Positions 17,002-25,141 of a stretch of DNA of 64,000 bases are shown here, piece after piece; position 1 is the first letter of the stretch; each line of letters begins with the position of its first letter. The notes under the pieces are model-generated. The model saw only the letters and a list, made by a program, of their open reading frames with translations. It searched no databases and was not told where the DNA came from. The DNA comes from JACVRW01 sp963771715 (GTDB lineage: Bacteria > Actinomycetota > Thermoleophilia > Solirubrobacterales > Thermoleophilaceae): contig CAVYUQ010000023.1 in NCBI GenBank assembly GCA_963771715.1, positions 62,001 through 126,000 on the forward strand, read 5' to 3'. The position numbers and the translations under genes were made by a program.

Positions 17002-18889
17002 ATGTGCGGGATCGGAGCAATCCTCGATCCGGCCGGCACGTCGGGCCAGGACGCGGCGGAGCGGATGGTCGAGGCGCTGCGCCATCGCGGTCCGGATGGC
17101 GACGCGCTGAGGCGCATCGGGCCGCTCGCGCTGGCCCACACGCGGCTGGCCATCATCGACGTCGCCGGCGGCGACCAGCCGCTCGACTCCGAGGACGGTC
17201 GCGTGACCGTGGTCGTGAACGGCGAGATCTACAACCACCGCGAGCTGCGCAAGGGGCTCGAGGCGCGCGGCCACCGCTGGGCCACGAACTCGGACAGCGA
17301 GGTGATCGTGCACGCCTACGAGGAGTACGGCCTCGACTGCGTGCGCCACCTCAACGGCATCTTCGCCTTCGCGCTCTGGGACGACCGCGAGCGCCGGCTC
17401 GTCGCGGCCCGCGACGCGTTCGGCGTGAAGCCGCTCTACTGGTGGAGCGACGGCCGCCGCGTGGCTCTCGCCTCCGAGATCGGGGCGCTGCTGGCGGCCG
17501 GGCTCGCGCAGCCCCGAGGTGGACCGGATCGCTCTCGACCACTACGTGGCCTGCCGCTTCGTGCCCTCCCCACGAACGCTGTTCGAGGGCATCAGCAAGC
17601 TGCCACCGGCCTCCACGCTTGTCGTCGAGGAGGAGGGCAGCCCGCGAGTGACGAGCTGGCGCGAGGCGCCCGCCTCGCCGCTGAGCGCCTCAAGCGACGA
17701 GCTCGCCGGCCAGCTCACCGAGCGCTTCACCGACGCCGTCGAGCGCCAGATGATGTCGGACGTTCCCTACGGCGCCTTCCTGTCCGGCGGCGTTGACAGC
17801 GCGGGCGTGGTGGCCGCGATGAAGCTGCGCGCTCCCGCCCCGCCGACCACTTTCACGATCGGCTTCCCCGGCCACGGCGACGTGCTCGACGAGCGCCGGC
17901 TCGCCGCGGAGACGGCCCGCGTGATCGGCAGCGACCACCACGAGACCGTGATGCACGAGACCGACTTCCTCACCGAGCTCGCGCGCACGATGCCGCGGCT
18001 CGAGGAGCCGTGCGGCATCCCAAGCGCCCCGGCGCTGCTCCAGCTCTCGCGCTTCGCCGCCGAGCACGTGAAGGTGGTGCTCGCCGGACAGGGCGCGGAC
18101 GAGCCCCACGGCGGCTATGGCCGCCACCAGGCCGCCGCACTGCTGCGTCCGCTGAAGCTCGTGCCCACCGCCGCGGCCTCCCCCGCCGCCCGGCTCGCGC
18201 GCGCGCTCCCGCGCGCGGCAAGCGCGCGAAGGGTCGCCCATGTGCTCGGCGGAGGCGGAGACGAGGAGCGGATGCTGCGCCTGATGGAGATCACGGACGC
18301 GGAGGCCCGCACCGCGCTCGTCGGGCGGTCGGCCGGAGCCCCCGGCGAGGCCGAGCAGGAGCGCCTCACTAGCGCCCGCGCGATCCTCGGTGACGTGCCC
18401 GATCGCGGCCTGCTCGAGCAGGCGCTCTACCTCGACACGCACATGTTCCTGCCGGACGGGATCCTGCTCTGCAACGACAAGATGTCGATGGCGGCCGGCC
18501 TCGAGCTGCGCGTGCCGTTCCTCGACCTCGAGCTGATGCGCTTCGTGGAGCGCATCCCGGCCACGCGGCGCGTGCGCCCGCGCCAGCCGAAGCGCCTGCA
18601 CAAGCAGGCGATGTCGAGGCTGCTGCCGCCCGAGATCGTGAACCGCCGCAAGCACGGCTTCGCCACGCCGTACGACGACTGGCTGCGCGCGTCGCTCGGC
18701 CGCGAGGTGGAGAGCCGCTACTCGCAGCGCTCGCCGCTCGCCGAGCTGATCGACCCGGCGGCGGCGTCGCGCCTCGTGGACGAGCACCGGCGCGGCCGCG
18801 CCGACCACAAGGCGATCCTCTACTGCCTGCTCGAGCTCTCCGAGTGGCACGCGGCGTTCGTCGAGGCGCGCGAGCCCGCGCCGGCCTGA
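17002..18889 (+). pseudogene. asnB: asparagine synthase, glutamine-hydrolysing, one frameshift
   Basis: Forms asparagine from aspartate, ATP and glutamine, or amidates a related acid. The N-terminal Ntn amidotransferase starts with the nucleophile (MCGIGAILDPAG) and holds HTRLAII and VVNGEIYNH; the synthetase half has SGGVDSA and VVLAGQGADEPHGGY. Together about 628 residues. The frame shifts by one base at about 17505-17516 (LAQP then PEVDRIALDHY), between the two domains. Because the glycosyltransferase gene overlaps its stop codon, a polysaccharide- or surface-linked AsnB is possible. A read error is the simplest explanation of the shift. Confidence 0.88.
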
Positions 18890-19876
18890 TGAAGCGCCTC
18901 CTGTACGTGCACAGCCGCAAGGCCAGCTTCGTCGCGATCGACCGCGAGATCCTCGCCGAGCGCTACGAGGTCGAGGACCTCTACCAGCCCGGGCGCCTGC
19001 CCAACCCGGTCAGGGTGCTGCGCGGCGTCCTGCGCGCCGACGTGGTCTTCGGCTGGTTCGCCTCCTGGCACACGTTCTTCCCGATCACGCTCGCGTGGCT
19101 CCTGCGCAAGCCCTCGGTCCTGGTGATCGGCGGCTTCGACACGGCGAACATGCCCGACATCGGCTACGGCTACCAGCAGGGGGGCCTGCGCCGGCTCGCG
19201 AGCCGCTGGGTCATGCGCCGCGCTCGCCGGCTCATCACGAACTCCGAGTACAGCCTCAGCGAGATCGAGCGCAACACGCCGATCCCGCCCGCGCGCGTGA
19301 CCGTGATTCCACCATGGCGTGCCCGACCCCTTCGGCGAGCCGCCGGCGACCAAGGAGCGCGAGGCGCTGACCGTGGGCGCGATCGACCACACGACGCTCG
19401 TGCAGAAGGGCCAGCTTCCGTTCGTGGAGGCGGCGAGGGCGCTGCCGGAGGTGCGCTTCACGTTCGCCGGGAAGTGGCTCGACGACGCCGTCGAGGAGCT
19501 GCGCGCCCGGGCGGGCGAGAACGTGGAGTTCACCGGCTGGCTCTCCGACGAGGACCTGCACGCGGCCTACCGGCGCGCCGCCGTGTACGTGCAGGCCTCC
19601 CGCCACGAGGGCTTCGGGCTCGCGGTGGCTGAGGCGATGCTCGCGGGCTGCGTGCCGGTGGTGATGAACGTGACCGCGATGCCGGAGGTCGTCGGCGACG
19701 CCGGCGTGCTGATCGAGTCGCAGGAGCCCGAGGCGGTCGCGGCCGGGGTGCGCCGCGCGCTCGAGCTCGGCCCCGGCGCCGCGCGGCGCGCGCGCGAGCG
19801 CATCCTCACCGCGTTCCCCATGGAGCGCCGTCACGACGGCATCCTGCGAGTGGTGCAAGATGCGCTCGATGGCTGA
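18889..19876 (+). pseudogene. glycosyltransferase family 4-like, one frameshift
   Basis: A GT-B fold sugar transferase of about 329 residues. The N-terminal half (LLYVHSRKASFVAIDREILA, FGWFASWHTFFPITLAWLLR, IGGFDTANMPD) is the acceptor domain. The C-terminal half (LTVGAIDHTTLVQKGQLPFV, GWLSDEDLHAAYRRAAVYVQ, RHEGFGLAVAEAMLAGCVPV) carries the GT1 E-x7-E nucleotide-sugar site. One extra C near 19312 breaks the expected VIPHGVPDPF. The ATG overlaps the asnB stop (TGATG). Probably makes a surface glycan; donor and acceptor are unknown. Confidence 0.85.
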
Positions 19877-20069
19877 CTTGCGCACTTGGCGCGACCTGCG
19901 CCGGAAGCGCCGCGAGCGCGACGCGATGCTGCTCGACCTCGGCGCGCTCGTCTACGAGCTCCACCGCCAGGGCGAGCGCGCGCCGGAGCTGCTTCAGGAC
20001 AAGGCGGTCGAGCTGGGCAGGGTCGACCGCGAGGTGCGCGCGCTCGAGGACGCGCTCGAGGGGCAGTGA
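19869..20069 (+). CDS. small basic coiled-coil-like hypothetical protein
   Basis: A 66-residue protein (MADLRTWRDLRRKRRERDAM ... VDREVRALEDALEG), almost entirely helical with heptad-like Leu spacing. It overlaps the glycosyltransferase end by 8 bp and the next gene by 4 bp (GTGA), so it is translationally embedded in the cluster. Not recognised. It could be a short coiled-coil partner of the following zinc-ribbon membrane protein, to which it is coupled. Confidence 0.65.
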   Translation: MADLRTWRDLRRKRRERDAMLLDLGALVYELHRQGERAPELLQDKAVELGRVDREVRALEDALEGQ

Positions 20070-20677
20070 GCGAGGAGTCCTGCCCGAACTGCGGCGAGCC
20101 CGTCGAGCGCCGCCAGCTCGTGTGCCTCAACTGCGGCGCACGCGTGGCGCTCAAGGAGCGCACCTCCTGGGCGCGCGAGCCGGTCACCGCGCTGGCAACT
20201 GCGCTCGTCGTCGTGATCGTGATCGGCGCCGGCCTCTTCGGCTTCGCGATCTCCGAGCTCACGAGCGGCGACGATGACGGCGGTGGCGAGATCTCGGCCC
20301 GGCGGGCGGCGACCGAGGGGCCGGCCGTCGTGTCGGGCCGCGAGCAGCCGGCCCGTACGGCGGAAGAGACGGAGACCGTGCCCCAGCAACCGCGACGCGC
20401 CGACGGCGTGCCCGGCTGGCCCGAGGGCGTGACCGCTCACACCGTCGTGCTCGTGACCTCCAGCGACCGCGCCGCGGCCCTCAACGTGGCGAAGGAAGCG
20501 CGCAGCACCGGACTCGAGGCAGGCATGCTGCGCTCCGACCCGTACGACCTCGGCAGCGGGCTCTGGATCGTGTTCTCGGGCCGCTTCACCACGCCCGAGG
20601 GCGCGCAGGCACAGGCCGCGCAGCTGGCCGAGCGCTACCCGGGCGCGTACCCGCAGCTCGTTCAGAGGTCCCAGTAG
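20066..20677 (+). CDS. zinc-ribbon, single-pass membrane protein with SPOR-like C-terminus
   Basis: A 203-residue protein. Residues 1-30 form a zinc ribbon with two CxxC pairs (CPNCGEPVER, CLNCGARV). A membrane helix follows (TALATALVVVIVIGAGLFGF), then an acidic/Ser-rich linker. The last ~85 residues (TAHTVVLVTSSDRAAALNVA ... GLWIVFSGRFTTPEGAQAQA) resemble a SPOR peptidoglycan-binding domain. Topology suggests a cytoplasmic ribbon and an extracytoplasmic SPOR-like domain. The GTG start lies in a GTGA overlap. Its 3' end overlaps the convergent deacetylase gene by 16 bp. Confidence 0.8.
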   Translation: MSEESCPNCGEPVERRQLVCLNCGARVALKERTSWAREPVTALATALVVVIVIGAGLFGFAISELTSGDDDGGGEISARRAATEGPAVVSGREQPARTAEETETVPQQPRRADGVPGWPEGVTAHTVVLVTSSDRAAALNVAKEARSTGLEAGMLRSDPYDLGSGLWIVFSGRFTTPEGAQAQAAQLAERYPGAYPQLVQRSQ

Positions 20678-21666
20678 CGGCCGAGCATGTCGGCCGCATC
20701 GTCGGCGAGCGGGTGGCGCGCGACCTCCGGAGGAAGCGCCCCGCCGGCGAGCGCCGCCATCGTCTCCGCCACCGAGTCGGCAAGCGCGGCCAGGTCGTAG
20801 CCGCCCTCCAGCACCGCTCCCACCGGCGCGCCCAGCTCCTCCCCCAGCCCGCGCATGCGGCTCGACATGCCGGCGAACGAAGCCGTTTCGAGCGCGAGGC
20901 CGCCGAGCGGGTCGTGGCGATGCGCGTCGTAGCCCGCCGAGATCAGGATCAGGTCCGGGCGGTACTGGCGCGCGACGGGCATCACCACGTGCTCGATCAG
21001 CGACAGGAAGGCCGCCTCGCCCGTGCCCGCCGGCACCGGCAGGTTGATCGAGTAGCCCTCGCCCTCCCCCTCTCCCACGTCGTCGAGCGCCCCTGTCCCG
21101 GGCCAGAAGGGGTACTGGTGGATGCTCACGAACAGCAGCTCGCGCGAGTCGTGGAAGATCGTGTTGGTCCCGTTGCCGTGGTGCACGTCCCAGTCGAGCA
21201 CGAGCACGCGCTCGGCCCCCAGCGAGTCGAGCGCGTGGCGCGCGGCGATGGCCACGTTCGCGAACAGGCAGAAGCCCATCGCCGTGGCCCACTCGGCGTG
21301 GTGGCCGGGGGGACGAAGGGCTGAGAAGCCGGTGCGCTCTCCCCCGCTGAGCAGCGACTCGACCAGCGCGCACGCCCCACCCGCGGCCCGCAGCGCCGCC
21401 TCGTAGCTTCCCGGGCTGGTGGGCGTGTCCATGTCGAAGGCCGCGCCGCGCTCGCTCATCTCGCGGACCTTTTCGACGTACTCGGGCGGGTGCACGCGCA
21501 GGAGCTGCTCCTCGCTCGCCGCCGGCGCCTCGCGCGGCTCCCAGCCGAGCAGCCAGTCGCGGCTCTCGAGCTCGGCCTCGATGGCTCGGATGCGATCGGC
21601 CCGCTCGGGGTGGCCGTGGCCGGTGTCGTGCTCGAGCGACGCCGGATGGCGGAAGAACGGCGGCAT
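20662..21666 (-). CDS. histone deacetylase family protein (acetoin utilisation/AcuC-like)
   Basis: A zinc-dependent amidohydrolase of 334 residues. The motifs RPPGHHAEWATAMGFC, LDWDVHHGNGTNTIFHD, ISAGYDAHRHDPLGG and VLEGGYD give the metal Asp/His/Asp and the catalytic His pair. Bacterial members deacetylate proteins such as acetyl-CoA synthetase or remove acetyl groups from polyamines; the substrate is not set by sequence. Divergent from nadB with only 26 bp between the starts, so the promoters must overlap. Confidence 0.93.
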   Translation of the reverse strand: MPPFFRHPASLEHDTGHGHPERADRIRAIEAELESRDWLLGWEPREAPAASEEQLLRVHPPEYVEKVREMSERGAAFDMDTPTSPGSYEAALRAAGGACALVESLLSGGERTGFSALRPPGHHAEWATAMGFCLFANVAIAARHALDSLGAERVLVLDWDVHHGNGTNTIFHDSRELLFVSIHQYPFWPGTGALDDVGEGEGEGYSINLPVPAGTGEAAFLSLIEHVVMPVARQYRPDLILISAGYDAHRHDPLGGLALETASFAGMSSRMRGLGEELGAPVGAVLEGGYDLAALADSVAETMAALAGGALPPEVARHPLADDAADMLGRYWDL

Positions 21667-21692
21667 GAGCGCCGGTACGGTACCTGCGCGCC

Positions 21693-23153
21693 GTGGACGA
21701 GCCCCTCCGCACCGACGTCGCAGTGGTTGGAGCCGGCGCAGCCGGCCTCTACGCCGCGCTCGTGGCCGCGGACCAGGGCGCGAGCGTGGCGCTCGTGAGC
21801 CGCTCGCCGCTGGCGCAGACCGCGAGCTTCTGGGCGCAGGGTGGGATCGCGGCGGCGCTTGCGGAGGGCGATTCGCCCTCTCAGCACGCCGACGACACGC
21901 TCGCCGCCGGCCGCGACGCGGCGCGTGCCAGCGCCGTGCGGGTGCTGTGCGAGGAGTCGCCCGAGCGGGTGCGCGACCTCCAGCGGCTGGGCGTGCAGTT
22001 CGACGCCGACCGCGCCGGCAACCTCGCCCTCGGCCTCGAGGGCGGTCACTCTCGGCGCAGGGTCGTGCACGCCGGCGGCGCCGCCACCGGGCGGCGCATC
22101 ACGCGCGCGCTGTCCGCCCTGGCGGCCACGCACGAGCGGATTCGGGTGCTGGAGCCGCTCGCCGCCACCCAGGTCGCGTGCCACGACGGCCGCGCCGCCG
22201 GGCTCAGCGTGCGGCCCCGCGAGGGGGACCCGCTCGCGCTTTCCGCGCGCGCCGTGATTCTCGCCACCGGCGGCACCGCGGCGCTCTGGGAGCGCACCAC
22301 CAACCCGCGCGGCGCGGTGGGCTCGGGCCTCAGCCTCGCGAGCGACGCCGGCGCCGTGCTCGCCGACCTCGAGTTCATGCAGTTCCACCCGACCGCGCTG
22401 CGGCTCGACGGCCCGCGCGACGGCTTCCTCGTGACGGAGGCGGTGCGCGGCGAGGGCGCGACGCTGCTGAACGCGGACGGCGAGCGCTTCGTGGACGAGC
22501 TGGCGCCGCGAGACGAGGTGGCCCTCGCCATCGAGGCCGAGCTGGGGCGCAGCGGCGAGAGTGCGGTGCGGCTCGACATGCGCGCCGTGGACGTGGAGCG
22601 CTTTCCCAACATCGCGGCCGCGCTCGCGGAGGTCGGCCTCGACCCGACCCGCGACCTGCTGCCGGTGGCCCCGGCCGCGCACTACACGATGGGCGGGATC
22701 GCCACCGACCTCGACGGGCGCTCGTCGCTGCCCGGGCTGTACGCCGTGGGCGAGTGCGCGTGCACCGGCCTCCACGGCGCCAACCGGCTGGCCTCGAACT
22801 CGCTGGCCGAGTGCCTGGTGTTCGGGCGCCGGGCCGCGCTCGCGGCCACGGCCGAGGCCGCCCTCACCGCCGCCCGGGTCAGCCCGGTCGCAGACGCGCC
22901 CGCCCCGCCGAGCGCGGCCACGCGCGCGGCGCTCTGGCGCCACGCCGGCCTGCGCCGCGACGCCGCCGGGCTGCGCGAGCTGCTCGACGACCCCTATCCG
23001 CTCGCGCGCCTGATCGGCGCCGGGTGCCTCGCGCGCGAGGAGAGCCGCGGAGCGCACCAGCGCACCGACCACCCCGACACGGACCGCTCGCTCGACCTGA
23101 CGCATACGCTGGTGGGCAGGGACGCCGCACCCAGCTTCGAGCGATGGCAGTAA
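21693..23153 (+). CDS. nadB: L-aspartate oxidase
   Basis: FAD enzyme that oxidises L-aspartate to iminoaspartate for quinolinate and NAD synthesis. The 486-residue protein has the dinucleotide site DVAVVGAGAAGLYAALVA, SFWAQGGIAAAL, the substrate loop HTMGGIATDL-like segment HYTMGGIATDLDGR, and GECACTGLHGANRLASNSLA. It starts at a GTG at 21693. nadA and nadC are not in the window. The flavin reductase gene begins inside its 3' end, which could supply or recycle reduced flavin, but a functional link is inference. Confidence 0.94.
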   Translation: MDEPLRTDVAVVGAGAAGLYAALVAADQGASVALVSRSPLAQTASFWAQGGIAAALAEGDSPSQHADDTLAAGRDAARASAVRVLCEESPERVRDLQRLGVQFDADRAGNLALGLEGGHSRRRVVHAGGAATGRRITRALSALAATHERIRVLEPLAATQVACHDGRAAGLSVRPREGDPLALSARAVILATGGTAALWERTTNPRGAVGSGLSLASDAGAVLADLEFMQFHPTALRLDGPRDGFLVTEAVRGEGATLLNADGERFVDELAPRDEVALAIEAELGRSGESAVRLDMRAVDVERFPNIAAALAEVGLDPTRDLLPVAPAAHYTMGGIATDLDGRSSLPGLYAVGECACTGLHGANRLASNSLAECLVFGRRAALAATAEAALTAARVSPVADAPAPPSAATRAALWRHAGLRRDAAGLRELLDDPYPLARLIGAGCLAREESRGAHQRTDHPDTDRSLDLTHTLVGRDAAPSFERWQ

Positions 23154-23638
23154 CCACGGACACCCTCTTCCGCGAGGCCATGACGCACCTGGCCTCGGGC
23201 GTGGCCGTGATCACCGCTCGCCGCGCCGACGGCGGCCCGTGCGGCATCGCCGCCACCTCGCTCACCTCCTACAGCGCGCACCCACCGTCGCTGCTGGTGT
23301 CCGTCTGGCACGGCTCGCGCTGCCACGACGCCCTGGCCGGCAGCGATCACTTCGGCGTGCACCTCCTGAAGAGCGACGAGCTGTCCCTGGCGCAGCGCTT
23401 CGCCGACCGCGAGATGGACCCGGTCGACAAGTTCTCCGGGCTCGACTGGAGCTGGGACGACGACGTGCCCGAGCTGGCCGGGACGCTCGCCTACCTCCGC
23501 TGCGAGCGCGCGGACAACTTCGTCAGGTACGACCACACGGTCCTGATCGGCGACCTCGAGGGCGGTCGCCTCGAGCGGGGAGAGCCGCTGATCTACGCGC
23601 GGCGCAGGATGGACTGGCTCATGCAGCCGATGCAGTAG
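23144..23638 (+). CDS. flavin reductase domain protein
   Basis: A 164-residue FMN-binding split-barrel protein of the flavin reductase-like family (FREAMTHLASGVAVITARRA, GIAATSLTSYSAHPPSLLVS, HFGVHLLKSDELSLAQRF). It reduces FMN or FAD with NAD(P)H, often for a two-component monooxygenase. The ATG at 23144 lies inside the end of nadB, indicating co-transcription. Its end overlaps the convergent R2lox gene by 20 bp. No partner monooxygenase gene is adjacent. Confidence 0.9.
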   Translation: MAVTTDTLFREAMTHLASGVAVITARRADGGPCGIAATSLTSYSAHPPSLLVSVWHGSRCHDALAGSDHFGVHLLKSDELSLAQRFADREMDPVDKFSGLDWSWDDDVPELAGTLAYLRCERADNFVRYDHTVLIGDLEGGRLERGEPLIYARRRMDWLMQPMQ

Positions 23639-24527
23639 GCAGGGCGATGCCGATGACCTTCAGCCGCCGGGTCAGCGCGCTGTAGGCGAACTCGGCCTGC
23701 TCCTGGGCGGTGTAGCCGAAGAACTCGTAGTCGTCACCGAGCACGTAACCCTTGGGCACCAGCACGCCGGCCGCGAGCGGCAGAAGCTCGTTGAGGGTCT
23801 GCTGCACCCGCGCGCGGTAGCGCTCCTCCCCGCACTTCTGCTGGAGGAACCAGGTGCCGTAGGCCACGTGCCTGTGCTCGTCGCGGGCGATGTTCGCGAA
23901 GCCCTCCGCGAAGCCCGGCAGCAGGTCGTTGGTCTCGTAGTAGTCGAGCATGAAGTGCTGGCCGGTGAGCGCCAGCGTCCCCTCGATGACCATGTGGTAG
24001 GCGGTCACGAAGTCGACCTTTAGGTCCATGTTCCTGGGGTCGGCGATCAGCTCCTGGCCCATCTTCACGAGCCGCTCGTCGAACAGCTCCACGAACGCGT
24101 CGGTCACGTCCGCGCGCGACGCCGCGAGCCGTTCGTGGATTCCCCCGTCAATGCCGGCGACCTCGCGGAACCAGCGGTCGAAGAACTGCATGTGGCGCGC
24201 CTCGTCGACCTGCTGTGTCGCGAGGAACGCCTCCTCCTGCTCGTCCTCGTAGGCCATCACGAGGCCCGAGAACTCGGTCGTCACGCGCTCCTCACCGACG
24301 AAGAAGGAGCTCAGCCCCCAGAGGTGTTCCTCCCTGTCCTCGTCCGAGAGCTCCGCCCACTGCTCCTTGTCGCGCTCGAGGTCGATCGCCTGCGACTGCC
24401 ACTGCTGGCGCTCCCAGAGCTCGTACAGCTGCTGCGGGTTCATCAGCTGAAGCGTGCGGTTGAGGTACGCGTCGTCCGTGATCGTCGCCACGTCGCCCTG
24501 GCTGGTCAGATCGAGGAGGGAGGCCAT
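23619..24527 (-). CDS. R2-like ligand-binding oxidase (R2lox)
   Basis: A 302-residue ferritin-fold protein related to ribonucleotide reductase R2 but lacking its radical context. Metal ligands are visible as Glu80 (GEERVTT), Glu109/His112 (DEARHMQFF), Glu182 (YHMVIEGTLAL), and Glu217/His220 (ARDEHRHVAYG). Val82, two residues after the first Glu, and Tyr177, five before the third, match the Val-Tyr pair that forms the ether cross-link in Mn/Fe R2lox proteins. Often misannotated as an RNR beta subunit. No nrdA is adjacent. TAGGAT lies 6 nt before the ATG, so the transcript is probably leaderless. Confidence 0.87.
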   Translation of the reverse strand: MASLLDLTSQGDVATITDDAYLNRTLQLMNPQQLYELWERQQWQSQAIDLERDKEQWAELSDEDREEHLWGLSSFFVGEERVTTEFSGLVMAYEDEQEEAFLATQQVDEARHMQFFDRWFREVAGIDGGIHERLAASRADVTDAFVELFDERLVKMGQELIADPRNMDLKVDFVTAYHMVIEGTLALTGQHFMLDYYETNDLLPGFAEGFANIARDEHRHVAYGTWFLQQKCGEERYRARVQQTLNELLPLAAGVLVPKGYVLGDDYEFFGYTAQEQAEFAYSALTRRLKVIGIALPTASAA

Positions 24528-24533
24528 GCGGCG

Positions 24534-24539
24534 ATCCTA
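24534..24539 (-). promoter_or_regulatory. -10 element of the R2lox gene
   Basis: TAGGAT on the minus strand ends 6 nt before the ATG at 24527, predicting a leaderless mRNA. Confidence 0.55.
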
Positions 24540-24603
24540 ACCTGGGGTTTGCGCCCTTCGCCAGCGGGGGAAACGGCGAATAGCTGACCGGGCGTTCAGC
24601 GGC

Positions 24604-24618
24604 TTAACACCAAGTTAA
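24604..24618. promoter_or_regulatory. TTAAC/GTTAA palindrome upstream of the DUF5763-like gene
   Basis: A 15-bp palindrome with 5-bp arms around ACCAA, in an AT-rich pocket 75 bp before the start at 24693. TTAATA within it could serve as a -10. A regulator operator is plausible; none is identified. Confidence 0.35.
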
Positions 24619-24692
24619 TACATCGCACGTTGCGGGGTTCGAGGGAGTTTTCCAGTGCGGCAAGGCCGCTTGCACAGGGGGTAAAACGGAGG

Positions 24693-25115
24693 ATGTACCA
24701 GTTCAGTCGCTCGATCTATCGAGAGCTGGCGCCCGAGGTGGTTCCCGGTCTGGGAGAGGACGTGGCAGAGACGCGCATGCGCTTTCTCCGCGCCTGCGAG
24801 ACGTCGATGGAGCGGCTCGCCATGGATCGCCATTACTTCGCGAAGCCGGTTCGTACGCTCTTCAACGACGTGCGCCACTTCTTCCCGATCGAGGAGCAGC
24901 TGCGCGTCTATCGCGTCTGCGAACGGGAGATGACGGTCGCGACCGAGTTCGTCGACAGCCAGCTGCGCACGGGCATGACGTTCGACGGCAGCCCGGTCTG
25001 CTGCCACGCGAGCACGCGCCGGGGAACGGCGTGCGCGCGCGTGCCACTGCCGGGGAGCAAGTACTGCCCGTCGCACAAGCACCTGGACGAAGAGTTCGAG
25101 GTCGCTGCGGCCTGA
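24693..25115 (+). CDS. hypothetical protein with C-terminal DUF5763-like zinc motif
   Basis: A 140-residue protein. The first ~95 residues are helical and charged (FSRSIYRELAPEVVPGLGED, MRFLRACETSMERLAMDRHY) and not recognised. The C-terminus has the spacing C-x(n)-GT-x-C-x-R-x(n)-YC-x2-H (CHASTRRGTACARV, KYCPSHKH), as in DUF5763-type zinc knuckles. ATG at 24693 has GGAGG directly adjacent, which is too close to be a normal ribosome site; a second G-rich stretch lies about 10 nt further upstream. Function unknown. Confidence 0.75.
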   Translation: MYQFSRSIYRELAPEVVPGLGEDVAETRMRFLRACETSMERLAMDRHYFAKPVRTLFNDVRHFFPIEEQLRVYRVCEREMTVATEFVDSQLRTGMTFDGSPVCCHASTRRGTACARVPLPGSKYCPSHKHLDEEFEVAAA

Positions 25116-25128
25116 CGCGCTGAACGCT

Positions 25129-25134
25129 TAGCGT
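25129..25134 (+). promoter_or_regulatory. -10 element of the hydantoinase/oxoprolinase gene
   Basis: TAGCGT ends 7 nt before the GTG at 25142, predicting a leaderless mRNA and supporting that start. Confidence 0.55.
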
Positions 25135-25141
25135 CCACCCC

